NCBI GenBank assembly: GCA_002373715.1 | Contig: DFLI01000100.1 | Coordinates: 1 to 14,906 of the forward strand | Origin: Bacteroidales bacterium UBA3623 | GTDB taxonomy: Bacteria > Bacteroidota > Bacteroidia > Bacteroidales > UBA932 | DNA length: 14,906 nt | Direction of reading: 5' to 3' | Shown here: in pieces, positions 7,157-14,528 of the stretch | Layout of the letters: each line of letters opens with the position of its first letter | Position numbering within the stretch: position 1 is the stretch's first letter | The notes under the pieces: generated by a model | What the model saw: the letters and a program-made list of their open reading frames with translations, nothing else | Told to the model about the DNA's origin: nothing | The model's database searches: none | Made by a program: the position numbers and the translations under genes

Positions 7157-9781
7157 TTAGATACCCAGTTCTTCCTTCATGGCCCGCAGCAGGTCGAAGG
7201 CCTGGAGGGGAGTCATGTTATTAATATCGGCCGATTTAAGGCGGTCCCTCAGAGACTCCAGCAGAGGGTCTTCCAGTTGGAACATAGACAGTTGCAGGGA
7301 ACCGTCTTTCTCCACGTGGCCTTCTTTTACGTTATGCGGCTTCACGGGCGTGAGGGCGCCGATGGCATCCAGCTTCTGACTGTTTTCCAGGGCCTTCAAC
7401 GTTCTTTCGGCGCTCTCCAGCACGGGACCAGGCATGCCGGCCATACGGGCCACGTGGATACCGAAGCTGTGGGCCGTGCCGCCTTCCTTGATTTTGCGCA
7501 GGAACAGCACCTCCTTGCCCACTTCCTTCACGGTAACGTGGAAGTTCTTTACGCGCGGGAACAGACCTTCCAGGTCGTTCAGTTCGTGATAGTGGGTGGC
7601 AAAGAGCGTCTTGGCGCCCTTGCCGTATTCGTGAATGTACTCCACAATACCGCGGGCAATGGACATGCCGTCGTAGGTGGATGTGCCTCGGCCAATTTCG
7701 TCCAGGAGCACCAGGGAACGGGCCGATAAGTTATTCAGAATCATGGCTGTTTCCAGCATCTCCACCATGAAGGTGGACTCTCCGCGGGAGATGTTGTCCG
7801 TGGCGCCTACGCGGGTGAACAGTTTGTCAAACCAGCCGATGTGGGCCTCCCGGGCGGGCACAAAGGAGCCGGCCTGGGCCATGAGCACAATGAGGGCCGT
7901 CTGGCGCAGCAGGGCGCTCTTACCGGCCATGTTGGGACCGGTGAGGATAATGATTTGCTGCTTTTCGGTGTCCAGATAAACGTCGTTGGGAACGTATTCC
8001 TCGCCCACCGGCATAAGGGTTTCAATCACGGGATGGCGGCCGTCCTTGATGTCCAACGCCTTGCCCTCGTTCATGTCCGGGCGGCAGTAACCCCGCTCTG
8101 CGGCCTGCTGGGCAAAGCCGGAGAGCACATCCAGTTTGGCCAGGATGCGGCTGTTGCACTGGATGTCCGGAATCTGCTGCTGAATGCGGGCGATGAGCTC
8201 CCCGTACAGGCGGGTTTCTATGGCGTAGATGCGGTCTTCGGCCGTAAGAATCTTTTCCTCGTACTCCTTGAGCTCTTCGGTAATATAACGCTCTGCGTTT
8301 ACCAGTGTCTGCTTGCGAATCCACTCCGGAGGCACCTGGTCTTTGTAGGCGTTGCGAACCTCAATATAGTAGCCGAAAACGTTATTGTAAGCAATCTTGA
8401 GCGAGGAAATGCCGGTTCTTTCGGCCTCCCGCTGCTGCATTTGCAGAAGGTAATCCTTGCCTCCGGAAGAGAGGGCGCGAAGCTCGTCCAGCTGGGCGTC
8501 CACGCCCGTGCCGATGACGGGGCCCTTGCCAATCTGGATGGCGGGTTCGGGGTCCATCACGCGCTGGATTTCCTGAAGCAGTTTTTCGCAGTTGCGAAGG
8601 CCCTTGAGAAGTTTTTCCAGGGCATCGCAGCCGGTGAGGCGGGCTTTGATGGGCCCCGTAAGAGCGAGTCCCCGGCCCAGTTGCATAACCTCACGGGGAT
8701 TGGCTTTTCCGGTGGCAATGCGGCCCAGGATGCGCTCCATATCTCCCAGCTTGCCCAAATCTATCTGCGTTTCCTGCAGGATTTCCGGGTTCCGGGTGAA
8801 GTACTCAACAATATCGTAGCGGGCGTTCAGCTCCTTCAGGTCCATGATGGGCATGGCCAGCCATTGACGAAGCATACGGGCACCCATGGGGCTGGAGCAC
8901 TTGTCCAGAGTTTGCACCAGAGAGACGCCATCGGCCCCCGAGGCGCTTTGGAAGACCTCCAGGTTGCGAAGGGTGAACTTGTCCATCCACACAAACTTGG
9001 CCTCGTCTATGCGGCCAATAGTGCAGATGTTCTTAAGCCCCACGTGCTGGGTTTGCTCCAGATATACCAGCAAGGCGCCGGCGCTGCAGATGCCCAGCGG
9101 ATATGGTTCCACGGCAAAGCCCTTGAGGCTGTCTACCCCCAGTTGGCGCTTAAGGCGCTCCACCGCGGCATCGTACACAAAGGCCCATTCATCTATGGAC
9201 GTGGTAAAAATATCTCCCAGGCGCTCGCGCAGGCCCTTTTCGTAGCCGCGCTGTACCACCAGCTCCTTAGGTTTAAGAGAACCCACCAGGGTGGCAATAT
9301 AATCCAGCGAACCCTGGGCCACCTGGAACTGGCCGGTGGAAACATCTAGAAAAGCGGCTCCGCAAAGGTCCTTTTCCACCGTAAGGCCGCAGAGATAGTT
9401 ATTCTCCTTGGTGTCCAGCATGTTCTCCCCGAAGGAGATGCCGGGAGTAACAATTTCCGTTACGCCGCGCTTGACCAGTTTCTTGGCAAACTTGGGGTCT
9501 TCCAGCTGGTCGCAGACGGCCACCTTGAAGCCCGCGCGTACCAGTTTGGTAAGATAATTCTCCAGGGCGTGGTGCGGAAAACCGGCCATGGCCACGGGCC
9601 CTTTGTCTCCGTTGGACTTTTTGGTCTGCACCAGGCCCAGCACCCGAACGGCCGTGATGGCATCGTCCGAATAGCACTCGTAGAAGTCTCCTACACGGTA
9701 CAAAAGCAGCGCCTCGGGGTGTTGTGCTTTCACCTCGAAGTAATGCTTCAGCATAGGGGTATCTTCCGCTACTTTTGCCAT
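7157..9781 (-). CDS. mutS: DNA mismatch repair protein MutS
   Basis: An 874-residue MutS1-type ATPase that recognises mismatches and short loops and recruits MutL. The mismatch-reading domain has GDFYECY with Phe33-Tyr-Glu35 (the F-x-E wedge). The ATPase has Walker A GPNMAGKS (615-622), the segment RGESTFMVEM (666-675), Walker B LLDEIGRGTSTYDG (692-705) and ATHYHEL (728-734). QLSMF at 830-834 matches the sliding-clamp-binding motif. The last 20 or so residues resemble the family's C-terminal tetramer tail. I start it at the ATG at 9781 (MAKVAEDTPML): a longer frame opening at a TTG (9799) would run through the -7 promoter box. It lies 23 bases after the symporter gene and has its own promoter box. 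Full length, no damage seen. Confidence 0.98.
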   Translation of the reverse strand: MAKVAEDTPMLKHYFEVKAQHPEALLLYRVGDFYECYSDDAITAVRVLGLVQTKKSNGDKGPVAMAGFPHHALENYLTKLVRAGFKVAVCDQLEDPKFAKKLVKRGVTEIVTPGISFGENMLDTKENNYLCGLTVEKDLCGAAFLDVSTGQFQVAQGSLDYIATLVGSLKPKELVVQRGYEKGLRERLGDIFTTSIDEWAFVYDAAVERLKRQLGVDSLKGFAVEPYPLGICSAGALLVYLEQTQHVGLKNICTIGRIDEAKFVWMDKFTLRNLEVFQSASGADGVSLVQTLDKCSSPMGARMLRQWLAMPIMDLKELNARYDIVEYFTRNPEILQETQIDLGKLGDMERILGRIATGKANPREVMQLGRGLALTGPIKARLTGCDALEKLLKGLRNCEKLLQEIQRVMDPEPAIQIGKGPVIGTGVDAQLDELRALSSGGKDYLLQMQQREAERTGISSLKIAYNNVFGYYIEVRNAYKDQVPPEWIRKQTLVNAERYITEELKEYEEKILTAEDRIYAIETRLYGELIARIQQQIPDIQCNSRILAKLDVLSGFAQQAAERGYCRPDMNEGKALDIKDGRHPVIETLMPVGEEYVPNDVYLDTEKQQIIILTGPNMAGKSALLRQTALIVLMAQAGSFVPAREAHIGWFDKLFTRVGATDNISRGESTFMVEMLETAMILNNLSARSLVLLDEIGRGTSTYDGMSIARGIVEYIHEYGKGAKTLFATHYHELNDLEGLFPRVKNFHVTVKEVGKEVLFLRKIKEGGTAHSFGIHVARMAGMPGPVLESAERTLKALENSQKLDAIGALTPVKPHNVKEGHVEKDGSLQLSMFQLEDPLLESLRDRLKSADINNMTPLQAFDLLRAMKEELGI
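7226..7235. other. Palindrome ATCGGCCGAT, copy 2
   Basis: Second identical 10-base palindrome, inside mutS near its 3' end, again coding Ser-Ala-Asp (TCG GCC GAT) after a codon ending in A. Confidence 0.8.
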
Positions 9782-9788
9782 GGGGATA

Positions 9789-9796
9789 CAAATATA
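9789..9796 (-). promoter_or_regulatory. -7 promoter box of mutS
   Basis: TATATTTG on the minus strand, ending 7 bases before the mutS ATG at 9781. No clear -33 partner is visible 19-21 bases upstream. The box supports the downstream ATG as the real start. Confidence 0.55.
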
Positions 9797-9804
9797 CAAA
9801 AAAA

Positions 9805-11139
9805 CTACATCAACAGATTGGTCAGGAAAACCACCACAATACCCACGGGGGCCAGGTAGCGCATGAGGAAATAAACGAACTCGAAGACGCGCACGTTACG
9901 GGTGCCGCCATTGGTGAATTCGTCGCGCACATCGGCTTTGGACATCTTCCAGCCCACGAAGACCGTGAACAGCAGGCCGCCCAGCGGCATGAGCCAGTTG
10001 GAGCATAGCTTGTCCAGGAAGTCAAAGATGGAGAGGTCCAGAATCTTCACTCCGGCCAGCGGCCCGAAGGACAGTGAACACACAATGCCAATACCCCAGG
10101 TAAGGAAAGCCAGACCGATGGTGGCCTTGGTGCGGCTGTATCCGCGCTCTACCAGGAAGGCAACGCCCACCTCCAGCAGGGAGATGGAAGAGGTGAGGGC
10201 GGCCACCAGAATGGCCAGGAAAAAGAGGATGGCCACAACGCCGCCCAAGACAGAATGCATCTGGCCGAAGATGAAGGGCAGGGTGTCGAAGACCAGGCCC
10301 GCACCTTCGCCGGGCTGGATGCCGGCGGCAAACACGGCGGGCATCACGGCAAAACCGGCCAGGAGGGCGAACAGCAGGTCAAAAAACGCCGTTCCGCCGG
10401 CCGATACCAGCAGGTTTTCCTTCTTGGAAACGTAAGAGGCATAAGTGAGAATGGTACCCACGCCCAGGGAAAGGGAGAAGAATGCCTGTCCCATGGCGGT
10501 GGCCACCACATTGATGTCTACTTTGGAAAAATCCGGCTTCACCAGATATTCCACGCCCTTGAAGGCGCCCGGGAGCGTTATGGAATACACCACCAGGAAC
10601 ACGATGAGCACAAAGAGCAGGGGCATGGTGATTTTGGTGAAGAGCTCAATACCCTTCTTTACGCCCAAAAGAATGATGGCGGCCGTAACCACAATGAAAA
10701 CGGAATGGGTGAACAGCGGCTCCCAGGTAGAGGAAATGAAAGAGCCGAACAAGCCCTCGGTGTTTCCGTCAAAACGGAAGGCGCAGGCCTTGAAGAAATA
10801 ATCTACCGACCAGCCGCCCACCACGCTGTAGTAGCCCAGCAGAATCATGGGCGTAATCACGGTGAGCAGGCCCAGCCAGCGCCATTTGCTGCCGGGGGCC
10901 AGTTTTCGCATGGCACCGAAGGTGTCACAGCCGCTTCGGCGGCCAATGATGCTCTCGGCTATGAAAATGGGAAGAGCCAGCACCAGCATGGCCACAATGT
11001 ACACGATGATGAAAGCGGCACCGCCGTTCTGCCCCGCCAGATAGGGAAAACGCCAGATGTTACCCAGGCCGATGGCACTTCCCGCCATGGCGAGAATGAC
11101 AGCCAGCCTGCTGCCAAAATGTTCGCGCGCAGTTTTCAT
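9805..11139 (-). CDS. Sodium-dependent symporter of the NSS (LeuT-fold) family
   Basis: A 444-residue inner-membrane transporter of the neurotransmitter:sodium symporter family, which in bacteria mostly moves amino acids with Na+. The first helix carries the hallmark GSAIGLGNIWRFPY (20-33); Gly20, Ala22, Ile23 and Asn27 line up with the Na+ site positions of LeuT. NGGAAFIIVY follows, and about eleven hydrophobic segments are visible, ending with one close to the C-terminus, so an 11-helix form like MhsT is likely. Substrate cannot be read. The gene is divergent from thyA, with a -7 box 33 bases upstream of its ATG. Its stop lies 23 bases before mutS, so readthrough into mutS is possible. Confidence 0.95.
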   Translation of the reverse strand: MKTAREHFGSRLAVILAMAGSAIGLGNIWRFPYLAGQNGGAAFIIVYIVAMLVLALPIFIAESIIGRRSGCDTFGAMRKLAPGSKWRWLGLLTVITPMILLGYYSVVGGWSVDYFFKACAFRFDGNTEGLFGSFISSTWEPLFTHSVFIVVTAAIILLGVKKGIELFTKITMPLLFVLIVFLVVYSITLPGAFKGVEYLVKPDFSKVDINVVATAMGQAFFSLSLGVGTILTYASYVSKKENLLVSAGGTAFFDLLFALLAGFAVMPAVFAAGIQPGEGAGLVFDTLPFIFGQMHSVLGGVVAILFFLAILVAALTSSISLLEVGVAFLVERGYSRTKATIGLAFLTWGIGIVCSLSFGPLAGVKILDLSIFDFLDKLCSNWLMPLGGLLFTVFVGWKMSKADVRDEFTNGGTRNVRVFEFVYFLMRYLAPVGIVVVFLTNLLM

Positions 11140-11168
11140 AATTTGGAGGGTATTGATACACTACTACT

Positions 11169-11200
11169 GTTGCAAAGATAATGATTTCTGATTATTTTTG
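11169..11200 (+). promoter_or_regulatory. Promoter of the thyA-folA-galM operon
   Basis: Plus strand: GTTG at 11169-11172 (-33), a 20-base spacer, and TATTTTTG at 11193-11200 (-7, TAnnTTTG). The box ends 5 bases before the thyA ATG at 11206, which predicts an almost leaderless mRNA. The spacer contains the -7 box of the divergent symporter gene. Confidence 0.72.
11173..11180 (-). promoter_or_regulatory. -7 promoter box of the NSS symporter gene
   Basis: TATCTTTG on the minus strand, inside the spacer of the divergent thyA promoter. It is 33 bases from the symporter ATG, so this is the one gene here with a real 5' leader. No good -33 match is seen. Confidence 0.55.
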
Positions 11201-11205
11201 CATAC

Positions 11206-12000
11206 ATGCAACAGTATCTAGACCTCCTCAGACATATCCGTGCCAACGGGGCCATGAAGGAAGACCGCACCGGAACCGGTACGCAAAGCGTTTTCGGCTA
11301 CCAGATGCGCTTCAATCTGGCCGATGGCTTCCCCCTCCTCACCACCAAAAAGGTGCACCTCAAATCCATTATTTACGAGCTTCTGTGGTTCATCTCCGGT
11401 AACACCAACGTGCGTTACCTGCAGGAGCACGGGGTCACCATTTGGGACGAGTGGGCCGACGAAAACGGAGAATTGGGACCGGTATACGGCCACCAGTGGC
11501 GCTCCTGGCCCGCCCCCGACGGCCGCAGCATAGACCAGCTGGGGCAGGTGGTGGATATGATCAAGAACAACCCGGATTCCCGCCGCATGCTGGTGTGCGC
11601 CTGGAATCCCGGAGAGGTGGACAAGATGGCCCTGCCGCCCTGCCACTGCCTTTTCCAGTTCTATGTGGCAAACGGAAAGCTTTCCTGCCAGCTGTATCAG
11701 CGCAGTGCGGATGTATTCCTGGGCGTACCCTTCAACATTGCCTCCTACGCCCTCCTCACCATGATGATAGCTCAGGTTTGCGGCCTGGAGCCCGGTGAAT
11801 TCATCCACACCACCGGAGACACGCACATCTACCGCAACCATTTTGAGCAGGTGGCCCTGCAGCTGTCCCGCGAACCCCGGAAACTGCCCACCATGCGCCT
11901 GAACCCGAACGTCAAATCCATCTTTGACTTCCAATATGAAGATTTCACTCTGGAAGGCTACGACCCGTGGCCTGCCATTAAAGCGCCTGTTGCCGTATAA
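11206..12000 (+). CDS. thyA: Thymidylate synthase
   Basis: A 264-residue thymidylate synthase, the same length as the E. coli enzyme and apparently in register with it. It converts dUMP and methylenetetrahydrofolate to dTMP and dihydrofolate. The nucleophile Cys146 sits in ALPPCHCLFQFYV. Arg21 (DRTGTGT) and Arg166 (QRSADV) bind the phosphate, while Asp169, Asn177 (FNIASY), His207 and Tyr209 (DTHIYRNH) contact the nucleotide. The C-terminus ends APVAV, fitting the conserved closing tail. A promoter box lies just upstream of the ATG. One base after its stop begins the dihydrofolate reductase gene, which recycles its product. Confidence 0.98.
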   Translation: MQQYLDLLRHIRANGAMKEDRTGTGTQSVFGYQMRFNLADGFPLLTTKKVHLKSIIYELLWFISGNTNVRYLQEHGVTIWDEWADENGELGPVYGHQWRSWPAPDGRSIDQLGQVVDMIKNNPDSRRMLVCAWNPGEVDKMALPPCHCLFQFYVANGKLSCQLYQRSADVFLGVPFNIASYALLTMMIAQVCGLEPGEFIHTTGDTHIYRNHFEQVALQLSREPRKLPTMRLNPNVKSIFDFQYEDFTLEGYDPWPAIKAPVAV

Positions 12001-12001
12001 T

Positions 12002-12496
12002 ATGGAAAAATGCTTAATCGTAGCCGTTGCCGATAACTGGGGCATCGGAATTAAAAACCAGCTTCCCTGGCATATTGCGGAAGACCTCAAGTATTTCAAG
12101 GAAACCACCAAGGGCTTCCCTGTAATCATGGGCCGCACCACTTATTTCTCCCTGCCTTTCCGTCCACTGAAGGGCAGAAAGAACATTGTGCTCAACCTGG
12201 GAGGAGACCCTATCCCGGAGGTAACCTGCGTGTATTCTTTTGAGGAGGCCTACAAAGAGGCCGAAGCCACCGGAGCAGACAAGTGCTTCGTCATGGGTGG
12301 CGCCTCCGTTTACCGCGCCGCCATGCCGGACATGGACAAGCTCTATATCACCCATGTTCACACCGTGCTTCCGGATGCAGATGTCTTCTTCCCGGAGATA
12401 GACCCCGCCGTCTGGGAGAGAATAAGCACCTCCGAAACCCATACAGACCCGGAAACCGGTTACACTTTTGAATTCGTCGTTTACAAGAAGAAATAA
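12002..12496 (+). CDS. folA: Dihydrofolate reductase
   Basis: A 164-residue dihydrofolate reductase that regenerates tetrahydrofolate with NADPH. Visible marks are VAVADNWGIGIKNQLPWH (7-24), the acidic residue just before Leu29 (Asp28, equivalent to E. coli Asp27), MGRTTYFS (43-50) and the NADPH-binding GGASVY (99-104). I start at the ATG at 12002, one base after the thyA stop, because the core begins there; an in-frame ATG 78 bases upstream would add an unrelated tail inside thyA. Its stop shares a base with the galM start (TAATG), so translational coupling is likely. Confidence 0.97.
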   Translation: MEKCLIVAVADNWGIGIKNQLPWHIAEDLKYFKETTKGFPVIMGRTTYFSLPFRPLKGRKNIVLNLGGDPIPEVTCVYSFEEAYKEAEATGADKCFVMGGASVYRAAMPDMDKLYITHVHTVLPDADVFFPEIDPAVWERISTSETHTDPETGYTFEFVVYKKK

Positions 12497-13533
12497 TGAT
12501 TACCAAAGAGCTCTGGGGCACTGCGCCCGACGGGAAGGAAATCTTCCTCTACACCCTTAAGAACGCTTCCGGCGCATCTGTGCAGCTTTGCAGCGTGGGC
12601 GCCGGCATTGTGTCCATTGTGGTTCCGGACAAGGCCGGAAAAATGGAAGACGTGGTCATCGGCTACAAGAAAGCCGAAGATTATTTTGCCGACGGTCCCT
12701 GCTCCGGCAAGGTGCCCGGCCGTTATGCCAACCGCATTGCCAAGGGCAAATTCACCCTGGACGGCGTGGAATATACGCTGCCCGTGAACAACGGCCCCAA
12801 CCACCTGCACGGCGGCCCGGACGGCTTCCAGAACCAGGTTTGGGAAAGCCGCATAGAGGGAGATGCCGTAGAGTTCCTTTATTATTCGGCCGATGGAGAA
12901 GCCGGCTACCCCGGCAACCTGAAAGCCGTGGCCCACTACACCTGGGGAGAGGATAATTCTCTCAAGCTTATCCTCACTGCAGAAACCGACAAACCCACGG
13001 TAGTGAACCTTACCAACCACGTGTACATCAACCTGGACGGAGAAGCCTCCGGCAGCGTTTTAAACCACAAGCTGGAGCTCAACGCCTCCCAGTTCCTCCC
13101 CACCGACGAAACCCTCATCCCGCAGGGAGAACCCGCCGACGTGGCCGGTACGCCCATGGATTTTGTGGAGGCCAAGCCCATCGGCCAGGATATCAAGGCA
13201 GATTTCCCCGCCCTCAACTATGGCAAGGGCTACGACAACTGTTATCTGATTGACGGCGCCATGCCCGGCCAGCTTTCCGAGGCTGCACAGCTCTGGGGGC
13301 CCAAGAGCGGCCGTCACCTCACAGTGCTCACCACCCAGCCGGCCGTACAGGTTTACACCGGCAACTGGCTCAAAGGCTGCCCCATGGGAAAAACCCGCGC
13401 CTACGAGGATTACGACGGTGTGGCCATTGAGTGCCAGCACTGCCCGGATTCCCCCAACCGGCCAGACTTCCCCTCCACCGTGCTGCGGCCCGGCGAGGTA
13501 ATGGAAGAAGCCATTATCTGGGTATTTGATTAA
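12496..13533 (+). CDS. galM: Aldose 1-epimerase (mutarotase)
   Basis: A 345-residue mutarotase that interconverts the alpha and beta anomers of galactose, glucose or related sugars. The family signatures are GRYANRI (75-81), NGPNHLHGG (99-107, with His103/His105), TNHVYINLDG (173-182, His175 the likely acid) and IECQHCPDSPN (311-321, Glu312 the likely base); Asp247 in GKGYDNCY is the usual sugar-binding aspartate. No signal peptide is seen, so it is cytosolic. The start codon overlaps the folA stop by one base, which makes it the third gene of the thyA operon, an unexpected partner for folate enzymes. The stop TAA lies in a TTAA shared with the convergent lipoprotein gene. Confidence 0.96.
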   Translation: MITKELWGTAPDGKEIFLYTLKNASGASVQLCSVGAGIVSIVVPDKAGKMEDVVIGYKKAEDYFADGPCSGKVPGRYANRIAKGKFTLDGVEYTLPVNNGPNHLHGGPDGFQNQVWESRIEGDAVEFLYYSADGEAGYPGNLKAVAHYTWGEDNSLKLILTAETDKPTVVNLTNHVYINLDGEASGSVLNHKLELNASQFLPTDETLIPQGEPADVAGTPMDFVEAKPIGQDIKADFPALNYGKGYDNCYLIDGAMPGQLSEAAQLWGPKSGRHLTVLTTQPAVQVYTGNWLKGCPMGKTRAYEDYDGVAIECQHCPDSPNRPDFPSTVLRPGEVMEEAIIWVFD

Positions 13534-14486
13534 AGATTCGGAAGAATTTCCAATACTTGTTCTATGGGAGCGTCCTTCATGAGGACGTTCTTTTTTTCGT
13601 CCAGCAGGTACAGAGAAGGAACGGCGCGGATGGCGTAAATGCGGTCTGTGCGCACCACAAAGTCCGGGTCGTAGCCATTAATCCACGCTTTGGGATAGGT
13701 GCCGGCCTTTTCTTTCCAGAGGGCAATGTCTTCGTCAATATACACGTCCACCACCTTCAGGCGGCCGCTCTCAATAAGGGCCGATATTTCCGGCGAGGCG
13801 GCCATCTGCTCCATAATATCCCGGCAGGCCTTGCAGTCCGGGTTGCCGAAGATAAGGAGGGTGTATTCTGCCTTTACTCCGTATAAGGTACGACGCTTGC
13901 CGGCGGTATCTACGAAGGTGAAATCGGCCGCCGGGGTGCCCGTCCGGTTAAGCTGGCAAACGCGGGTGTCCCAGGCGTACTGGCCGCGGTCTTCATCGGC
14001 CACCAGCTCCGAAGAGGCCAAAAGGGACACGTACGGCAGGTAAAGGTCTTCGCTTCGCACCGGAGAGTTGGGGTCATAGAAATAGCGGGAAATAAGGGCC
14101 GATGTCTGGGCAAACACATTTCCCTCCGGCTGGGCCTTTTGGAAGGCCTCCAGGCGGCCAAAAGCGGCCTTCATGGCTTCCTGGCCTGCGGGAAGGGGAA
14201 TCTGCTGCAGGATGCTGGCAAAAAGGCCAACCTGCTGCTCCAGTTTATCGGCCGATACGCCGTTCACCGTAACGGAGTCGCAGTAATAGAGCTTTTCGGG
14301 CTTGGTGAAGGCATCCCAGAAATGCTGGGCAATCCACACCGCGCGCTGGGCGGGTTCGGTTATCATCATGGGCACTTCCGCCATAGGGAACTCCCGCGTG
14401 GCGGGCGCCTGGGCTGCCTGTTTTTTGGGCTGGCCGCAGGAGAGCGCCAGTACCAGCAAGAAAGCTATTCCTATTAACCTTTTCAT
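13530..14486 (-). CDS. DUF5106-thioredoxin-like lipoprotein
   Basis: A 318-residue exported lipoprotein. The ATG at 14486 begins a signal peptide ending LALSC (Cys17 lipidated); longer upstream frames lack one and would run into the divergent gene. Residues of about 45-175 resemble the DUF5106 domain (for example AQHFWDAF and RYFYDPNSPVRSEDLYLPY), and from about 185 there is a TlpA/thioredoxin-like fold with LLIFGNPDCKACRDI. Cys218 and Cys221 form the CxxC, and AVPSLYLLD provides the cis-proline loop. It probably acts as a periplasmic disulfide oxidoreductase or sensor-like redox protein; its partner is unknown. It has a -7 box 6 bases before the ATG and converges with galM at a common TTAA. 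Confidence 0.85.
   Translation of the reverse strand: MKRLIGIAFLLVLALSCGQPKKQAAQAPATREFPMAEVPMMITEPAQRAVWIAQHFWDAFTKPEKLYYCDSVTVNGVSADKLEQQVGLFASILQQIPLPAGQEAMKAAFGRLEAFQKAQPEGNVFAQTSALISRYFYDPNSPVRSEDLYLPYVSLLASSELVADEDRGQYAWDTRVCQLNRTGTPAADFTFVDTAGKRRTLYGVKAEYTLLIFGNPDCKACRDIMEQMAASPEISALIESGRLKVVDVYIDEDIALWKEKAGTYPKAWINGYDPDFVVRTDRIYAIRAVPSLYLLDEKKNVLMKDAPIEQVLEILPNL
14247..14256. other. Palindrome ATCGGCCGAT, copy 3
   Basis: Third identical 10-base palindrome, in the lipoprotein gene, once more coding Ser-Ala-Asp (TCG GCC GAT). A 9-base relative (TCGGCCGAT) is at 12886-12894 in galM, also coding Ser-Ala-Asp. Confidence 0.8.
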
Positions 14487-14492
14487 ACAACG

Positions 14493-14500
14493 CAAATTTA
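14493..14500 (-). promoter_or_regulatory. -7 promoter box of the DUF5106-thioredoxin lipoprotein gene
   Basis: TAAATTTG on the minus strand, ending 6 bases before the ATG at 14486. No convincing -33 element is seen 19-21 bases upstream. Confidence 0.5.
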
Positions 14501-14512
14501 CGGTTTTTTCGC

Positions 14513-14520
14513 TATTTTTG
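14513..14520 (+). promoter_or_regulatory. -7 promoter box of the right-edge gene
   Basis: TATTTTTG on the plus strand, ending 8 bases before the ATG at 14529, back to back with the lipoprotein promoter in a 42-base divergent gap. No clear -33 partner. Confidence 0.5.
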
Positions 14521-14528
14521 CACCCGGT

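Noticed and set aside
7841..9349. A 502-codon open frame on the plus strand
   Set aside because: Antisense to mutS, which has every expected motif; no recognisable protein in the antisense reading.
9782..9799. Longer mutS with a TTG start adding six residues
   Set aside because: The added codons overlap the -7 promoter box, and the MutS core begins normally at the ATG at 9781.
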